DNA of 23,633 bases from an uncultured Microcaldota archaeon. GTDB taxonomy: Archaea > Micrarchaeota > Micrarchaeia > Anstonellales > Bilamarchaeaceae. The position numbers were made by a program, and so were the translations under genes. Below, piece after piece: positions 21,351 through 23,633 of the stretch (positions are counted from its first letter, which is position 1; each line of letters starts with the position of its first letter). The stretch lies in assembly GCA_903835325.1 (NCBI GenBank), contig CAILMU010000033.1, positions 1 to 23,633 on the forward strand. Direction: 5' to 3'. The notes under the pieces are model-generated. The model was not told where the DNA came from, ran no database searches, and worked only from the letters and a program-made list of their open reading frames with translations.

Positions 21351-21441
21351 TTAAGAGATTCAGTATCTGATGCTAAAGATATCCGGTTTCGTCAGCGACT
21401 CTTCCCCGCGTCTCCACCAAAATCCTGAAAGTGTGACAATC

Positions 21442-21450
21442 CTTTTTATT
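21442..21450 (+). promoter_or_regulatory. TATA box of the exported helical protein gene
   Basis: CTTTTTATT preceded by CAATC resembles the other TATA elements here. A start about 26 bases downstream would leave a 30-45 base leader before ATG 21500 or 21512. No strong ribosome binding site is seen, so the start choice is uncertain. Confidence 0.45.
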
Positions 21451-21499
21451 CCTTTCCGCACACACCTGTTCCAGACACTACAGTCCCACTTAGAAGTAA

Positions 21500-23633
21500 A
21501 TGGGGTCTGTCATGGCTGGTCACAAGCTAGGTTACCAGGAAAAACGGGGGAGAGCGGAGCCGGATCCTGGCGCCGATAAAGCATCGGATGGAAGGATAGG
21601 GCGAAGCTCGGCAGGGGAACCCATTTCCAGGGAAAGGAAGGCCCGCGGATCCTATTTCAAGGAGTTTTTCCGCCGGGGCGCAGCAGCAACCCTCGCCGGA
21701 GCCCTGACGTATCTGGGCGGAAACAATTTAAACGGTTTCAAGGCTAATTATGCTATGGCTCAGGCTCCTGGTCGCGTCGGAATCAATGATGAGGATAAGA
21801 AGTTCATGGAAGGTCAGGCGCTCATAGCGGCGAACGCCTATAAATCGTATGTCATCACCGCCGATCCGGCGAAAAGGGACGCTTTCTGGAAAATCTACAA
21901 GCAGGTCTGGCAAGGCAAACCCATGAACGAGCAGAAGCCGTTCATGGAAGTGTGGCGCAACGAGCTTGCCGGAATCGAGGCCGACGCCCAGATAAAGCCT
22001 CTCATCGACGCATACAAAGCCGACCGAGCGAAACTCCTGGGAGCGCGGATGGAGCCTTTCGTCTTCACTGATTTCATAACAATCGTGAGCGATGTGCGCT
22101 CCGGAATCGCGAACGCGCAGGCGAGCTGGGCCGACATCCAGAAGCTCGCGAACGATGCCAAGGCATCGCAAGGCAAACCTGTCAAGGCGGATTCGCTGAT
22201 AGACCGCACCAGGAAGGGCCAGGCAGCCGGCAAGAGCTGGGAGATAGCCGCCGAGGACGCGCTCGAGCACGACAAGCTAGTAGATCTGGCCGCGAAGAAA
22301 GGCGACCAGCTGATAGCCGCGATAAAGGCGCGCATGCCCCGCGAGACCGCGCGCCTTGCGATAGACTCGCTCTATGATTTCATCATAAGCGGGAGCAAGG
22401 ACAGGTTCAACGAGTTCCGCTCCATCTACGACAACAGCTACGGCGACACTGGGTTCTTCAACGAATTCACTGCGCAGTTCCAGGGCAGGATTTACGATGA
22501 GAAGGATGCAGCCAAGAAGGCGACCATGCTCTCCCAGATAGCGCATGCATACGAGCAGAAGCACAGCGGGATTAAGCCGAGGGATTTCGCCCTCGCCATA
22601 GATACGATCTACACGACAGCGACATCCGGGAACGTCGCGCAGGTCGAGAAGCTCCGCGATGACGAAGGCAAGGATGCCGTGGACCCCCTCCTCACGATAT
22701 TCGCCCACGGCATGGCGAACCGCGCGATATTTCTGATCCGCGATGTGCTCGATAGTGGAAGGGCCTCTTCCAGCAAGGAGTTCACGGACCTCCTGAATGG
22801 CAAGCTGGCGCAGATAGAAGACGGCAGCGCCACCATGCCGAAGATGAAGAACAACGATGCGTTCTGGAGCACATTCGAGGGGCTGTATTCGGCGGAGATG
22901 CAGAAGAACCAGTCGCTCCTTTCGATGGACAGGAGCTTCCAGCACAACTTCCTCCTGATATCGATACGCGACATATTCACGGAGCTCGGCAAATCATCGG
23001 CGGATATCGAGAAGCTCTCGGCCGAATACGGGGCGCCGCTTGTAGACCTTGTCGCGGGCAATTACCAGGCATTGTCCTGGATGTTCCGTTCCGAGAAGAC
23101 GATAAACGAGATGCTGAAGAGGCGCGTGAACTGGGGCGACCAGACCGCGGTAGCCCTCGACCATCAGAAGACCCCGGCGGACAAGGGCAAGGCAATCTCC
23201 GCGATATATCCTGCCCTGGTGAACATCCGCATGTCGGAGCGCGGAATCGGGAAGCCGGATGTCGTGACAGAACTGGAGGCGAACTTCGACATGCTCTCAT
23301 ACCTCGGCGGGACCGCTGCCGAGGCGAAGGCCGAGCTCGAGCGCCGCTCGAAAGGCAAACCCCCGGACACGCTCGCCACGGCGCTTCTCGCACGATACAA
23401 GGACAACGTCGCAAACCTGTGCAAAATCTACAAGCAGGTGAAGCCATTGCACGAGCAGCGCGCTGCCCTGGAGAAAACCTACGGCAAGGAATTTCTAGAC
23501 ATCGTATGGAAGAACCTCGACAGCATGGGCTGGGTGGTGAAATCCGTCAGCGAGCTCGAGAAGGAGATGCCGGGCAAGATGGACGACCCGTTCATGAAGC
23601 AGCTCGCTTCCCAAGCGACAAAGGGCGCGAACC
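21500..23633 (+). CDS. Large helical protein with Tat-like export signal (3' end outside window)
   Basis: The frame is open to the last base, giving at least 711 residues. ATG 21500 directly follows an in-frame TAA (21497-21499); ATG 21512, in the same frame, is an equally plausible start. Counting from 21512, the first 53 residues are hydrophilic and charged, then FFRRGAAATLAGALTYLGG (52-70) gives Arg54-Arg55 before a mildly hydrophobic, Ala/Gly-rich run, followed by a polar stretch and the possible cleavage site AMA-Q (81-84). This resembles a twin-arginine signal with an unusually long n-region, or an N-terminal membrane anchor. The remainder is almost wholly helical, with no Cys-rich, nucleotide-binding or catalytic motif that I recognise. 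Size, codon use and composition resemble the preceding giants, but I found no convincing shared block with them. It may be an extracellular partner of the locus. Confidence 0.85.
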   Translation, partial: MGSVMAGHKLGYQEKRGRAEPDPGADKASDGRIGRSSAGEPISRERKARGSYFKEFFRRGAAATLAGALTYLGGNNLNGFKANYAMAQAPGRVGINDEDKKFMEGQALIAANAYKSYVITADPAKRDAFWKIYKQVWQGKPMNEQKPFMEVWRNELAGIEADAQIKPLIDAYKADRAKLLGARMEPFVFTDFITIVSDVRSGIANAQASWADIQKLANDAKASQGKPVKADSLIDRTRKGQAAGKSWEIAAEDALEHDKLVDLAAKKGDQLIAAIKARMPRETARLAIDSLYDFIISGSKDRFNEFRSIYDNSYGDTGFFNEFTAQFQGRIYDEKDAAKKATMLSQIAHAYEQKHSGIKPRDFALAIDTIYTTATSGNVAQVEKLRDDEGKDAVDPLLTIFAHGMANRAIFLIRDVLDSGRASSSKEFTDLLNGKLAQIEDGSATMPKMKNNDAFWSTFEGLYSAEMQKNQSLLSMDRSFQHNFLLISIRDIFTELGKSSADIEKLSAEYGAPLVDLVAGNYQALSWMFRSEKTINEMLKRRVNWGDQTAVALDHQKTPADKGKAISAIYPALVNIRMSERGIGKPDVVTELEANFDMLSYLGGTAAEAKAELERRSKGKPPDTLATALLARYKDNVANLCKIYKQVKPLHEQRAALEKTYGKEFLDIVWKNLDSMGWVVKSVSELEKEMPGKMDDPFMKQLASQATKGAN

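Noticed and set aside
21370..21579. 69-codon open frame between the HEPN gene and the exported protein
   Set aside because: It spans the TATA box at 21442 and the start of the next gene in another frame, with no ribosome binding site or family resemblance.

Overview
The window looks archaeal. It opens with the SRP receptor FtsY. Several genes have TTTAWA-type TATA boxes about 26 bases before the inferred transcript start, some with no room for a leader, and others have AGGTG/GGAGGT ribosome binding sites. Ile-ATA and Arg-AGG codons are common. A DPANN-like lineage is possible, but nothing here fixes the phylum. All eight supported genes lie on the + strand. I see no tRNA, rRNA, CRISPR array or insertion sequence. 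The sequence is GC-rich by eye, except for the FtsY linker, the intergenic gaps and the two-gene HEPN/nucleotidyltransferase islet.

Layout: (1) 1-1257, ftsY, open at the left edge, with a long K/E/P-rich N-terminal extension. (2) 1405-6138, a 1577-residue protein of unknown function, closed by a hairpin plus poly-T. (3) 6269-6613, a 114-residue protein with a promoter that looks leaderless, followed 2 nt later by (4) 6616-17115, a 3499-residue giant. (5) 17209-20208, a 999-residue protein carrying an SGNH/GDSL-type hydrolase domain between long helical regions. (6-7) 20306-20980 and 20952-21350, an overlapping wHTH-nucleotidyltransferase / HEPN pair of toxin-antitoxin type. (8) 21500-23633, the start of a large helical protein with a Tat-like export signal, open at the right edge.

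The main discovery candidate is the giant-protein locus. The 1577- and 3499-residue proteins have unrelated N-terminal parts, but they share a block before a single predicted membrane helix, a matching segment about 200 residues after that helix, and a C-terminal block of at least 140 residues ending in a K/G/P-rich tail. They therefore look like ancient paralogs with swapped or expanded N-terminal halves. The 3499-residue protein also holds three 72-74-residue tandem repeats, TPR-like helical units and a 9-residue tandem repeat. Together with the SGNH protein, the small co-transcribed protein and the exported helical protein, this could be an uncharacterised envelope-spanning or surface apparatus. 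That role is inference: I recognise no known family for the giants.
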